The notes beneath the pieces were generated by a model. It was not told where the DNA came from. It did not search any database and saw nothing but the letters and a program-made list of their open reading frames with translations. A DNA stretch of 64,000 nt from Amphimedon queenslandica (lineage: Eukaryota; Porifera; Demospongiae; Haplosclerida; Niphatidae), in NCBI RefSeq assembly GCF_000090795.2, contig NW_003546263.1:258778-322777 (forward strand), given 5' to 3'. Shown here piece after piece: positions 32,841 to 48,543 of the stretch (the stretch's first letter is position 1; the number at the start of each line of letters is the position of its first letter). A program made the position numbers and the translations under genes.

Positions 32841-33031
32841 GCTAAAAGCATAAACAGTACACAGTTCACCCCGCCTAGGCTAGCGCTAGTTTATCAATTC
32901 AAACACATTCATAATTATTATAACCCAGCCACACCCTAATAATACCGTATACCTTAACCTATAGCTAAATTCATTATCTTGGTATGAACAACAACCAACA
33001 CTGAAACATAAAAATGAACATAAAACAACAA

Positions 33032-35694
33032 TCAGAATCTATCATCATCGTCAGTGTCCCTACACCTTTCCCTCACACACACGCGACAGTCAACAAAAGC
33101 CTCCAGCAAGCAATAGAGAACCATTAGATACTGGAAGACGATAAAACCAAGCAGAGCTATGGTGAGGAGGTCGAAAGTAATGTCATTTCTCATTTGATAG
33201 ACTATATAAGATAAGTAACCTAGTGCACCCCACCAGACTAGACCGCCACAATGTAATACACGTAGACAACAAGACGAGGTCGAATGTCTCCTTGGAGTGT
33301 TGTGAGCTCGAATATAAGCACCAGAAACAAGCGCTGTAGTATGCCAGCAGACAAAGAAGGAAGAGCAGCTTCCCATCACGATAAGATATATAGGAACGTT
33401 GCCAGACAAACTAGTCGAGTCTGTAGATGATCCGGTAATATAAATCCCAACGCCTAATAAATATATAAATCAAACTTCATTCACGTGTAGTTGTTTCAAA
33501 ACGTACCAAGTCCTAGCATTCCCAGTGGTACAAAGATACCAAGTAAGAAAATAAAGAGATAGATTCCTATAATAAAATGATAATGATCATGATTAAGATA
33601 AATGTTCCAGCCTAACCTGTCTTGATGGGGCTACTATTGACAGTGCTTAAGCACCAGTTTTCATCACCGTCCCCATTATCAGGCATATCACGACTTACTT
33701 GCACGGGTGCTGGTGTCTGAGAGACAACTGGTGGTCTAAATGCTCCTCTAATGTCATGGCCCTGTCTAGGAGCAACATAAGAAGTTGGTCCTGGGGCAGG
33801 AGCTGGAGCTGGAGGTGGTGGGCCACCAAACAGAGCATCATATGATGGAGGAGCCTCTTCAGAAAGACCTACAAATCCTACACAGTAATTGCATAGCAAT
33901 AATGAGAACTCTGTATGATTTCCATATATGTCATTTTTAGTAAATCATAAATCAATATAACAAATGCACGATGTAACATAAACATGGACTTTAAAGCAGT
34001 ATTTTCATACAGCAAGCCAAAATATATAATTAATTGTATTCATAAGTAGTCACATGTGTGTCACATCCTACACAACAAATATATCATCGTACATGCATAG
34101 TGAACATGCATATCATATATATGGAAGTGTACAGTGTCACGCACATCCATTAGGTAAATATGAACTAATTGTAGTACGTGAAATCATCTCCTTACCTGTC
34201 AATACAGCAGTAGTCTCGCTTGAATTCTCAGCCACATATGCTTGTTGATCTAATACACTGATGAAAGACAGAATAACATCTGTTAAGCTTACTTTGTGGT
34301 GGCCTCACAGTCATTTGAACCTGGTTATTCGGCAATATTTCAACATATGACTCTATATAAGCATTATACACACAAACTGAATAAATGGACATATAATAGA
34401 TTACTGTGTTACCATTGGCAGGTATGTCATCATAAGTGTCATCAGGAGAGTCCTGGTCATCAATAGCCATATACAATGATGTAGGCTCATTGGCATTGTC
34501 ATAGGTGGCTGATTCTACTGATGATGGAGACGCTTCTGGAATAATGTCCTCATATACCTCCTCTATTATGACAGAATGATGAAAAAAATCAACATTTTAA
34601 AGTTGATTACCTGTAGGACTTTCGACTGGAGGGATCTGTAAAGGTGGGGGGATGTGCTGAGGAGGAGGAGGTGAAGGAGAAGACATAGGAGGAGGAGGAG
34701 GAATGAAAGAAGGAGGTTGAAAAGGAGGAGGAGAAGGAGGTGCCTCGAGTGATGAAGGAGGAGGAGGCTGAAGGGGAGAAGGAGGAGGCTGGAATGGAGA
34801 AGGAGGCCCAAGTGGAGGAGAAGGAGGAGGCTGAGAAGGAGGGGAGAGAGGGAATGATGATGATGAAGCACGAGCTGATGGCAGTCGTAAGGATACAGGG
34901 ACTTCATAAGGTGTAGTTCCAGTGTTAGTAGTGCGTGTCTCTGTCTCTATTGATAAAAAGTCTGGCTGTGAATCTTCCCTTACAGGGTCTGGAGTAGGGA
35001 CAGATATAAGAGGAGCCTCACTGATGCTTTGGTCCATACACATATATTCATCTAAAATGAATAGATAAGATAACTTAAAAATACACCTGCTGCTCAAAAC
35101 CACCAATTATTACACCAGTTATTACAACAAGGGCCAGTCTGGGCCACAGCAGTTTGTACATTAAAATAAAAACAATAAACGAAACGTTGTTCACAGCATA
35201 AGCACATAAACAAACATATACATGTACAAGAGACAAACAAACATTATTTTAAAAATTCATTATAATGTAAAATGATAAATACTATCAATTAGTACTTTAA
35301 TTAATGATAGCATGCACACACTAATTATGTCTTTGAGTAGTGTCGTACTAGTCGGAGCAAAAAAATGTCAGTTTATTTCTCCTACACTAACAATTACCAA
35401 AGAAGGCGAAAAATTCACTTAGTAAATCAATAAGAGGTGGCAATATGGGATAATAATACAAATTTTAAGCTTAAAATCTAACTCACCGTTTTCTTCGTTG
35501 TTGTCCGAAGCTTCCATGGCCGTAATTATGTCAGTGTAGGTAGCGTCAGCGTTTTCTGGCAAGGATAAGGCGGGGAGATCAGGAAGAGGGGCAGCCAAAT
35601 CTATGGCAATGACTGGGTCGAGGATAACATGGCTTTTATCTGACTGTGGTAGGACATTAGAGGTCTGGGAAATGAAGTTATCTTCTCCCTCCAT
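33032..35694 (-). CDS. Proline-rich, tyrosine-motif protein with C-terminal TMEM272-like membrane domain
   Basis: The function is not known. The predicted start at 35694 encodes MEGEDNFISQTSNVLPQSDK, an acidic cytosolic N-terminus. The next exons join in phase (a split GAT codon) to DEYMCMDQSISEAPLISVPT, then a long Pro-rich stretch (about 34860-34640; many PPPSP/PPSP units). A tyrosine-rich part follows, with YEDII, YDNANEP, YMAIDD, YDDIP and YVEIL. EAPPSYDALFGG comes next, then four hydrophobic segments, including IPIYLIVMGSCSSFFVCWHT-like and LLTIALLGFIVFQYLMVLYC. PPSYDALFG and PIYLIVMG resemble TMEM272-like proteins. YMCM fits a YxxM PI3K-SH2 site, the YxxI/P motifs could dock other SH2 domains, and the proline tracts could bind SH3/EVH1. 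It ends RDTDDDDRF. That all exons belong to one gene is inferred from spacing and the phases that could be checked. Confidence 0.65.
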
Positions 35695-35903
35695 CCCTCT
35701 ACTTAATCTCTTCGGCAAAACCAACACCACAAAGGAACAAAAATTAATGGACTGAGATTGTACGACTACACTGCAATTAGTGATGGGCGTGGTAACCACA
35801 CCCAACAATCATTCCATTAAATCAACAAAATTACCACACTAGTGTATGCATGTACATGTACGTGTATTATTTTATTTATGTTAAGGTTAATCAAATGTTA
35901 GTA

Positions 35904-37935
35904 TTATATTTTGTCTTCGTCCTCATTTTCCTCTTCCTCCTCTTCATCTAAATCCAGCCGTACTTCAGACACACCCTGACTACTAGTCTCAGATCCATCA
36001 TCAGGAGTTGTGGCTGAGCCAACTCGAGCCTAAACAAGCATAAATAGTACACACTAGGACAAACTTGAGTCTACAAGATACTACCTTGAGCAGAAAGGAA
36101 GTAATGTAGCCTCCTAGCTTCTTACAGAACACCATTTGAGTTTCAACGACGTCCAATACTTGACTAAGAAGGAACGAAGGTAGTTCAGCAGGGACATTGT
36201 TTAGCTTGAGTGTAGTGTAAACATCACGAGCCTACGCATGAGGTTATCACAATCAATCAAGGAATTCGTTTAAAACAACAACCTGTTGGATGGCGTTTTC
36301 AATTCCTTTCCGAAGTCGAACAGGGAGGTATCCATTGAGGGACGAGAGAGACTGAAGGCTTTCCAGGACTTTTCCACTAGCAGTTTTGGCATATTCGAAA
36401 GCGGATTGAAAGATACCCTAAACACCATACAAAAGCAGTAGTAATATCATCAATACAATGTAACTGACCTTTTTGCTGTCGGGCTGAATCAACCAGTTGA
36501 TGTTCTCGCCATCTTCACCATCTGAGAGCCAGCTGTAGGAAGATTGCTGCTCTTTGGTTTTGCATTTTTGGGACAAGTAGTTACGAATCTTGGCCTCGGC
36601 ATCTGAGAGTGCCTGGGCAACACTCTGCCTTTGCTTGTCAACCCCAGAAGAAATGCTCTGGGCATATTGGAGCTGTTAAGAGACAAATGATTTGAGAAGA
36701 TGATGTAATAATCAGTTACATGTAGGATCATAACACTTACCAGATTCAAACTGGTTTTTAGCCTTTGAAGAGAGACAAAGACTTGCTGCTGAAGCGAATG
36801 AAGCTTTACTACAGACCGATAGTAAATGGCATAGGAGATGTTGTAGGCACGCTCAGAGCGCGAGGCAGTAACTTCTACAAAAATGTAAAAAAAACACAAA
36901 TAAGTTATAATGTAGTAGTGCCAGTAACTAACCAACTGGTTCTGGCTCTGGTTTTGGTTCTGGGTCTTCCTTCACAACAACTTGCTTCCTCTTCCTAAGA
37001 CCAAACCAAGACTTCTTAGTCTTCTTGACAGGTGCAGCAACAGAAGACTCAGGCTCTTCTACATATAAAAATAAAAGTCCAAAAATAAGACCTATTCTTA
37101 CTTACCACACTCAGTCTTTTCCTCAGAAGCTTCTTCGTCATCATTTTCAGGTGGCAAAATGCTATCGACGAGGCCTTCGGTAATGTTCAAAGTTTTATCA
37201 ACACCATAACCAATGATGGCTCCAGCACGAGTGTTGCTCAGATATTCCTGGCCATCACTAATTGCAGTGGTGACCACCTGCTTCCCTTCACTCATTATCT
37301 ATAGCAATTTAACAAAAATAGTATTTGATATTATTTAGGGATGCATATAATCACCTCTGATGGTGGTTTTCCAACAACAGGGTACTTATCTTCAAGTTTC
37401 TTTAATCCGCCCGCAACACAAGAATCAACATATTCAACTATAGAGAAACACATGCTATCAGCTTAGAGGAACAAGTAATTGTAATGTTCGTGGAACATTG
37501 ACATTCGAATACAATAGAACAAAGAGAGGATTACTATTTACTACACACGGTTAGCCCAATGCCAATAACAAAGAAGCAAATTGCTATTGCCAGGAGAGAA
37601 GTTAATATAATATGTGTCATGATAATTTACTCAAATAAAACTTGAAAATAATAAAAAATTGACACCATAAATGTGACCTCCGCCCCCTCCCATAAAATCT
37701 TACTTGGTCCTTCAAGTTTACCAGAAACTCCATCAAGAAGAGGCTGTGCTTTAGACGAGGCGTAACCGACAGCAGATTCAACAGAGCCCAAAGTCCAGCT
37801 AGTCACTCCATTGTAGCTCTTGGATGCGCCATAAATGGAACAGAGCGTAGTACCAAAAGACGAGGCTAGAGGGTTAGCGCACAACCAATCGTATGTGCTA
37901 CAGGTCTTTTCTTTACAAGTTTCCTCGGAACTCAT
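35904..37935 (-). CDS. Perilipin-like lipid-droplet protein
   Basis: Perilipins coat lipid droplets and control access of lipases. The start at 37935 gives MSSEETCKEKTCSTYDWLCA. A PAT-like region follows: VESAVGYASSKAQPLLDGVS, then GGLKKLEDKYPVVGKPPSEI, MSEGKQVVTTAISDGQEYLS, and NITEGLVDSILPPENDDEE. These match in order the perilipin pattern of A...AQP.L..LE, GL..LEE..P.L..P, and the helical repeats ending in VD..LP. The C-terminal half (after a Lys/Arg-rich linker near 37000) forms a helical bundle, SVVKLHSLQQQVFVSLQRLK, and a segment ARDVYTTLKLNNVPAELPSF that matches the perilipin four-helix-bundle end. It finishes with an acidic tail (DLDEEEEEENEDEDKI). It is head-to-head with IQANK1, 179 bp apart. 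Confidence 0.82.
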
Positions 37936-38114
37936 GGCCGTTTGAGAAGAAATTCAAAGGTCAAATGAATATCGCAGTCACAGCTAGCTAGCGAAGAAGA
38001 ATAGATTGATCACGTGATTGACGTGAAAGAAATTTCAAGAAGAAAGCAATGGGCGGGGTTATTATTTGGGCGTGACTGTAATCCAGCCACGCCTTTTTGC
38101 AAGTTGCAGGCAGA
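37936..38114. promoter_or_regulatory. Putative bidirectional promoter with CACGTG box, perilipin / IQANK1
   Basis: The 179-bp spacer between divergent starts contains CACGTG at 38011-38016 (in gatcacgtgattgacgtg). Regulatory use is inferred. Confidence 0.45.
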
Positions 38115-40589
38115 ATGCCTCCAAAATATAAAGGCCCTGCAGTGAAAAAAGTACTTTCAAAGTAACATTTGAGACTTTTTATTCTTTATTATCTAGACTC
38201 CAGTCCGAGGTAAAGTTGCAGTGCCTGAAAAGCGGCCAGGAGTTGCTGCTAAACCAAGTGGAGGAGGGCGTGGAGCTGCAGTAGCTTCTATAAAAACTAA
38301 ATCAGGTCCAGTAGCAGCACAACCAAAGCCAAAGAAACCAGTTTGGAGCAAAGAAGATGACATGGCAAGAAAAATACAGACAATATACAGAGGCTATAGG
38401 TATAATCCACCCACTTTATGAATTTTAGCATGTTAGACCTAGCAACTGTTAACTGCAGCACAGTCATTGCCTATTACATATTCTTTAGGAGTCGCAAACT
38501 TTTATTGGAACTGAAAAAGAAGAAAGCTGAATTTGATGATGCAATAGAACGACTTCAAAAAGAAGCGTACTTGCAAGTTGTTAAAATTGAGCGAGAAAAA
38601 GCGGAAAAGGAGAGACAAAGGGAAGAGGAAGAGAGAAGAAGGAAGCGTGCAGCAGCTCAGCGTATAAAGCGATTTCTGGAAGCAGCTTTTGATGGAGACC
38701 TTGATGAAATTAAAGGCATTTTGGAAGAAGTATGCTCCTCAAAAAACTCTTCAGAATGATTTTATTATTCACATTTAACAAGGTTGCAAAGAATTGCTCA
38801 GAAGCTGGAGAGTCTATCGTGAAACGTTTTCAATACAAAATGATTGAATGCTCTGATCCTAATGACAACACAGCACTATCTGAAGCAGCTGCTGGAGGTA
38901 GCTATAATACGCCTTTTAAAATTTTATGTTATGCACTCATTATTAACAGGTGACCCTCTTACAATTAACTTCTTAATAAACAATGGGGCCAATCCCAATG
39001 TTAAAGGACAATATGGACGGACACCTTTGTACAGAGCAGCATTCTCGGGTCGTACAGAAGCTGTTAAGGTGAATTCGTCTAGTGCAGGTGGTGCTGCTAT
39101 TTCATAATTTAGGTTTTATTAGAGTCTGGAGCCGACCCAAGAGTCTATGCTGATGATGGAGCTACCCCAGAGCAAGTAATAATGAATGAAGTGCTGTAGT
39201 GACTTAAACAATAAAAATTACTGCATAGGTTGCATCCAGTCAAGAAATACAATACTTGTTACAGAATTGGGACATTTCAGAAACTGAGAAGCTTTTAGTA
39301 ATTTGTGAAGAGAGACAGAAACAAAGGCTGGAAATGGATGAGAAAATATGGCAATCTCAGAAGGACAAGTATGATTTCAAGACATTATTATGTACATGTA
39401 TGTTTTTAAATTCTTCAAGGCTACAAAGTGAAATAGAAGAAGCAGAAAAAGAATACAATGCCAAACAAAAGGAGGTAAGGGCTTGAAGTACATTAACTAC
39501 ATTGTGTTATTATTATTGGTAAATTAGCTCATAAAAGCAAACGAGGAACTGAACAAACGAATCAATGAACACGACAAGAACAAAACAACCAAGCAGGACC
39601 TTACGCTAACGGTAATCAATTCAGGGATTGGATCAAATTTGTATTTCATGAATGCAATAAGTGCAATTGAAAATAACTTTTTTACCCAACTATTTCACAT
39701 AGTAAATATTTATTAGGCTGTTCATGATGCTGAAGATCTTTTAGAGAAATGCAAAATTAATGCACAATCTGCAAAAGAGAAACTTCAAGAGGTAGAGATA
39801 CACAATCAACCTTGACTTAATCCTGTATTATCATTAGGCAAAGCTAAAAATGAGAATGAAACGAAAGGAATTCAAATCAGGTAAGTTACATTACTATAGT
39901 GACGCTACAAATGTTAGTATAATAATTATTAGATATCGATGATGAAGAGGATGATGAGAATACTCCTGTTGACGTAACTGTGAACATCAGAGAAATGGAT
40001 GACGTCCTTATGAAAGACGTTGGCAATAAAATAGCCGAAAGCAACAAGTACATACACGTACATACAGTGTCTTTATTTTATAACCTACGACAAAAGGTGG
40101 CCTCTTATATTGGATCATGGCCGACAATGTGCTACGTTCCTCGTCTATAGAGACACCAATTATATGAACGCAATGAATCCCAAACACATGGAGCCAGAAA
40201 CAATTCGACTGAATCTACTAGGAGCACTTCGCTATGGAAAGTTTGCTGTACTTGATTTGTGTGACATTGATGATTTGTGGCCAGCAGTCGTTAAGAAATT
40301 CGACTGTGTCCAGCCTGACCTTTTGCCTTCGCTTATTTCAAAGAACTTTTTAAAAGAGAAAAGGTAAACTGGTGCAAATTGATCATAAGAGTTTAGTCTT
40401 AATTGTTTTAGGTATTTGAAGCTAATCAAGGCAGCAGATGGTGAGGCATATTCTGCCAATAGCTTTTTGTCTGCAAGAATACACAATTTCAAACTAGTCA
40501 TCATAACACAGCTTCCAACACCACCAACCGAATTGATGGGTCTCACTTACGTCATTAAAATACACACACCAGAACCTTCCCTTTTCTGA
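38115..40589 (+). CDS. IQANK1: IQ motif and ankyrin repeat protein (IQANK1-like)
   Basis: A basic Pro/Lys-rich N-terminus (MPPKYKGPAVKK, then a phase-0 join at the next exon) leads to an IQ helix, ARKIQTIYRGYRSRKLLLEL, split by a short intron. A long charged coiled coil follows (KKKKAEFDDAIERLQKEAYL, then a Glu/Arg-rich run). Ankyrin repeats come next: DPNDNTALSEAAAGGDPLTI, NFLINNGANPNVKGQYGRTP, LYRAAFSGRTEAVK and LLESGADPRVYADDGATPEQ. A second coiled coil (EKEYNAKQKELIKANEELNK) precedes a C-terminal alpha/beta region, LDHGRQCATFLVYRDTNYMN, then FAVLDLCDIDDLW and FKLVIITQLPTPP, which looks like the lid or sensor part of a P-loop ATPase. This domain order is that of vertebrate IQANK1, whose biochemical role is poorly known. 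It ends 109 bp from the convergent SRP54 stop. Confidence 0.85.
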
Positions 40590-40698
40590 ATTAAAAAAAT
40601 AGTGGTAGTACCATATATATATACAATGTAGAATAAATGATTGTTATACAAGTGGTATTTATACATAAATTAGCAAAAAATAATTAACAAGTACCAGC

Positions 40699-44937
<4,239 letters not shown>

Positions 44938-45094
44938 TCAAATCTATGCTCATTTTTTGGATGGGCAAGGACATCTCAATTATTATGATTAATAAACAAA
45001 AATTATTAGGGTAAATGATACATAATTCACACAATAGAATGAAGTTAAAATAAAATAGATACATAGTCTACACAATAATACCAACCAAGAAGAA

Positions 45095-48000
45095 TCAGTT
45101 GTACTGATGAACAAGGTCTACCTTTTCCCGAACATCGCCTCTCTTTTCGCTCACTATTTGAAACCTCGGCGACTGCGTTCTTGATAGACTCAAATTTGAA
45201 TCGTAAACAGCAAATGGAGGAGGAGGAGGGAGACAAGACTCATAATTACTATTATTGCTGTACTCGAATCTATTGTCGTAATTTTCAGACTCTGCATAAT
45301 AAATTTGACTTGCCGAATCGAGATCTACTTTTACCTTGTCGAAGTCGAAATAAGGATTGTCTGTCATTTCAAAGTTATCCTCAGAATCGACATAGTAGAC
45401 ATTCTCTGTTGCTCTTCCATTGACAGGTGGGCAAGATGAGCAGGTGTTGTAAACAGAGACAGAGTCTTGAGATAAGCCAGGGCGACCGGAAATTGTCTCG
45501 TCCATGAACTGTGGGTTGGGTGTCATTGCTTGGACCTCGATGTCGTTCCCGTGATACGGCGAGTTTAAACTGCTCAATGAGAGCCCATTCCTTTTAGGAT
45601 ACTCTAATAGATTGCAGTCCGAGCGAACTGTTATCCTTCAAAATAAAAATAAAAATAAAAAACTAGTTCTTACTCAAGCGTAGCAATAATAACTCAACTG
45701 TTTGTCAATGCTTTGTACATTTAACGATGTCTTTCGTCTTTCCTTGCGATGTAGCAAACAGAAGCCAGCAGCTACAAAGACTACGATGATGAGTATTAAG
45801 AGTATGCTGCCTAGAACTAGCCCAACAACAGTCCCTAGCGGTTGGTTGTTTCCTGTGATTAACATAATATGATAACATCAAGATCAACTGAGTAGCATAA
45901 ACACATACTGTTTGGAATAGAGAGTTGTGTGGGAGTTGGAGTGGAGGGTATTGTATCAAGAGAAGATGAATACATATCAATGGTGGGTTTAGGAAATGAT
46001 ATCAATGGGGAAAGACTACCAGTTACTACAGATGAAACTGATGATGGGGACATCTTAACAATAGAAGGGGATGGAGACGATGAATACTCTGTGTAATATC
46101 ATTTCATTAATGTTATGAATACAAGGTATAAGAGAGTTTACCTTCAGGATCCGTTGTAATAATGACAGAGTCAACTAGCTCAAGCAGAGTAGCAGTGAAA
46201 ATGTATGTAGTGTTAGGTAGTAAAGAAGAGACTGAGAGAGAGAAGCTGCTCTGTGAGACATTTCTTTTGCCTAAAGTTACATTCTGTGGTCCAGCAAGTC
46301 TCCATGATATCTATTACATCAATTGAATATACAAATAATAGATAATGCTAGGATGTCAAAACTCACCGTTATACTTTCACTTTCTGGGACTCCAAACACT
46401 TCCCATCTCACAGTGATACTATTTGAACTAAAGTTAAGCTGATGCAGCTGAAGAGAAGGCACCGGTATATCTGTAGTTACAAACCAATTATATAAAATAT
46501 GTCAGTAATTTTGTTGTTCTCCTTACTCTTAACATTCAAATGAAATGTAACTGTTGAAGTACCATTGTCAGTAGCACCAGTACACTTATAAGGACCTCTA
46601 TCAGCTTTTTCCGTTGAAGATATAGTCAAAGTACTTAGTACAGTGTCATTTCCAATATTAACTATACACAAGATTGCAATTAATTCAATTTTAAATGTAA
46701 GTACTATGAACTGCAGCTGCTGATATGCAGGGGGAGGCTTGCACAACAAATATTTATCAAAACTTTGATCTGTTATTCATGAAGCAACAATTTACACATA
46801 CTGCTCGCTCAAAAGGGATTTTTACCAGTAGCGCCATAATAGGAATTGTTGATTAATTGCAATATTAGCATAACAAGAGGAATTAGTCACTTCCTTAATT
46901 AAAATACCCTACTTTCAATTTATTAATATTATAACTCAAGCTACCTTCATTGCTTTGTATTCTGTCACCAATGTGAATATTATTCTCATTGGCCCATACA
47001 ATGCTTGGTCTAGGAACAGCTCTAGCTTGACAAACGAATGTGGTCGTATTTCCCTCATAAACACTAACACTAGAATTACCGACAGCTGTTACTACCGGCT
47101 TCACTAAAATAATAATAATAAATATAATAAACTACCACCACAAAATTGGACTCTTAACTCACTGTATACTTGTAATCTAGCAGTTATTATAGTTTTGTGA
47201 GTGATGTCATTATTAGCTGCACAGATGTAAGACTTTTGGTCAGAGACAGTAATGTCATTGATGACCAAATTGTTTCCCTAAACATATTCATCAAAAAGGA
47301 CATCAAAACTGTCTATAGACAAGAGACTATTGATGCACAAATACCTGGAAACTATATTTATGACTTGATTGGATTACAATCCCGGATGCAGTCTGCCACT
47401 GTAGATTAGAATAATGTTGAGCGTCACACAAAAGTGTTGCATTGCTACCAACAAAACTGTAATAGACAGCATTGTCTGGTACAAGAAATACTATAGGAGC
47501 TTTATAAAAAAGAAAAGATAAAACTTTAATATAAAAAAACGAGTATAGAACTTACGAATGAAAGTAAGGCACACATTATCCGCATTTACTATAGTGCCAT
47601 TGCAAATATATGAGCATCCATAACATCCTCCATCACTTGGTACAACATTGTGTACCGTAAGACTGGCATGGTCATAAAAAGTATCTAGTTCATACTTGCT
47701 TGATGATGTATTAATGACTGAATTATTATGTCGAAACTGAGCAGTGTTACTGTTACAGGCAGCCTGTCCACCAATAGAGGCAGGGCCACATCGGAAGGTT
47801 GGTTCATTGTTAGCATTAATGTAAGGCTGTGTACTGAAGAATGGAAGTAAACTTATAGTATCTATAAAAACAAATTAATATCATCAACCATTTCTTCAAA
47901 GAATCCCCGCTACATTGAAACATGGTGTCATTGTGATTAGTAAGCATGTCAAGCCACTAATGTATCATTATAATTTAACCATGGGCTCTCTGAGCTATCA

Positions 48001-48259
48001 TAGTCATTACTATAATCAGTTAATGATAATGGACATTATTTTTATCAAATACAATCACATTGTCATTCTACAAGCCTACTGTTACATCTTTTAAAAAAAC
48101 ATATAATAGATCTACATAATATTGATGCTAGATCTATTACATAAAAGACAGACCCTGAATACAAAAGTAACAGAGTCTACAACTAGTCTAGTTCTACTTA
48201 CAAGATAGTCCCAGAGAATTTAGCCACAAAATGATAAAAGCAGACAGCAGGATCTTCAT
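45095..48259 (-). CDS. Single-pass receptor with Ig-like and fibronectin type III domains
   Basis: Not assignable to a known named gene. The start at 48259 encodes a signal peptide, MKILLSAFIILWLNSLGLS. Ectodomain exons show Ig-like features: PTFRCGPASIGGQAACNSNT with LTVHNVVPSDGGCYGC, SVSVYEGNTTTFVCQARAVP with IVWANENNIHIGD, and STLTISSTEKADRGPYKCTG (the D.G.Y.C pattern). An FN3-like region follows (ITVRWEVFGVPESESITISW, then LPNTTYIFTATL). A Ser/Thr/Pro-rich stalk leads to the membrane helix VVGLVLGSILLILIIVVFVA and a basic stop-transfer HRKERRK. The cytosolic tail of about 180 residues is rich in tyrosines (NVYYVDSEDNFEM, NPYFDF, IYYAESENYDNRFEY, NYESCL) and has LPPPPPF, an EVH1/SH3-type proline motif. 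It ends VDLVHQYN. Adhesion or immune-type signalling is inferred from architecture only. The gene is divergent from the transporter at 48544. Confidence 0.8.
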
Positions 48260-48543
48260 CCTTCACTAGCTTCAGTGCTTCTTCTTTCCTGAAAGTGTAT
48301 GTGTGTGTGCTGGCTTGAGTCTTCCGGATCAACTTTGTTTATATGGCATTCTCAAAGGTGGGGCAAATTATAAAGAAATTATTATTAAAATTAGATAGAT
48401 AGTACATCTACTACATGTTGACATTATACATGCATGCTATTACTAATGTAAAGAATATACTCTTGCTAATGTTTATACAAGCCCTTGTGCAAACCAAGCA
48501 TTCTCCCTTTTGCCTGTCTTGAGAATAACATTGTATTCACAAA
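48260..48543. promoter_or_regulatory. Divergent intergenic region, Ig/FN3 receptor / POT transporter
   Basis: 284 bp between the start codons, AT-rich, with a short GT run near 48300. No clear promoter motif was identified. Confidence 0.35.

Noticed and set aside
34566-34907. Leu/His-rich 113-residue frame on the minus strand
   Set aside because: It is the alternate frame of the Pro-rich exon of the TMEM272-like gene; the in-phase frame continues to flanking exons.
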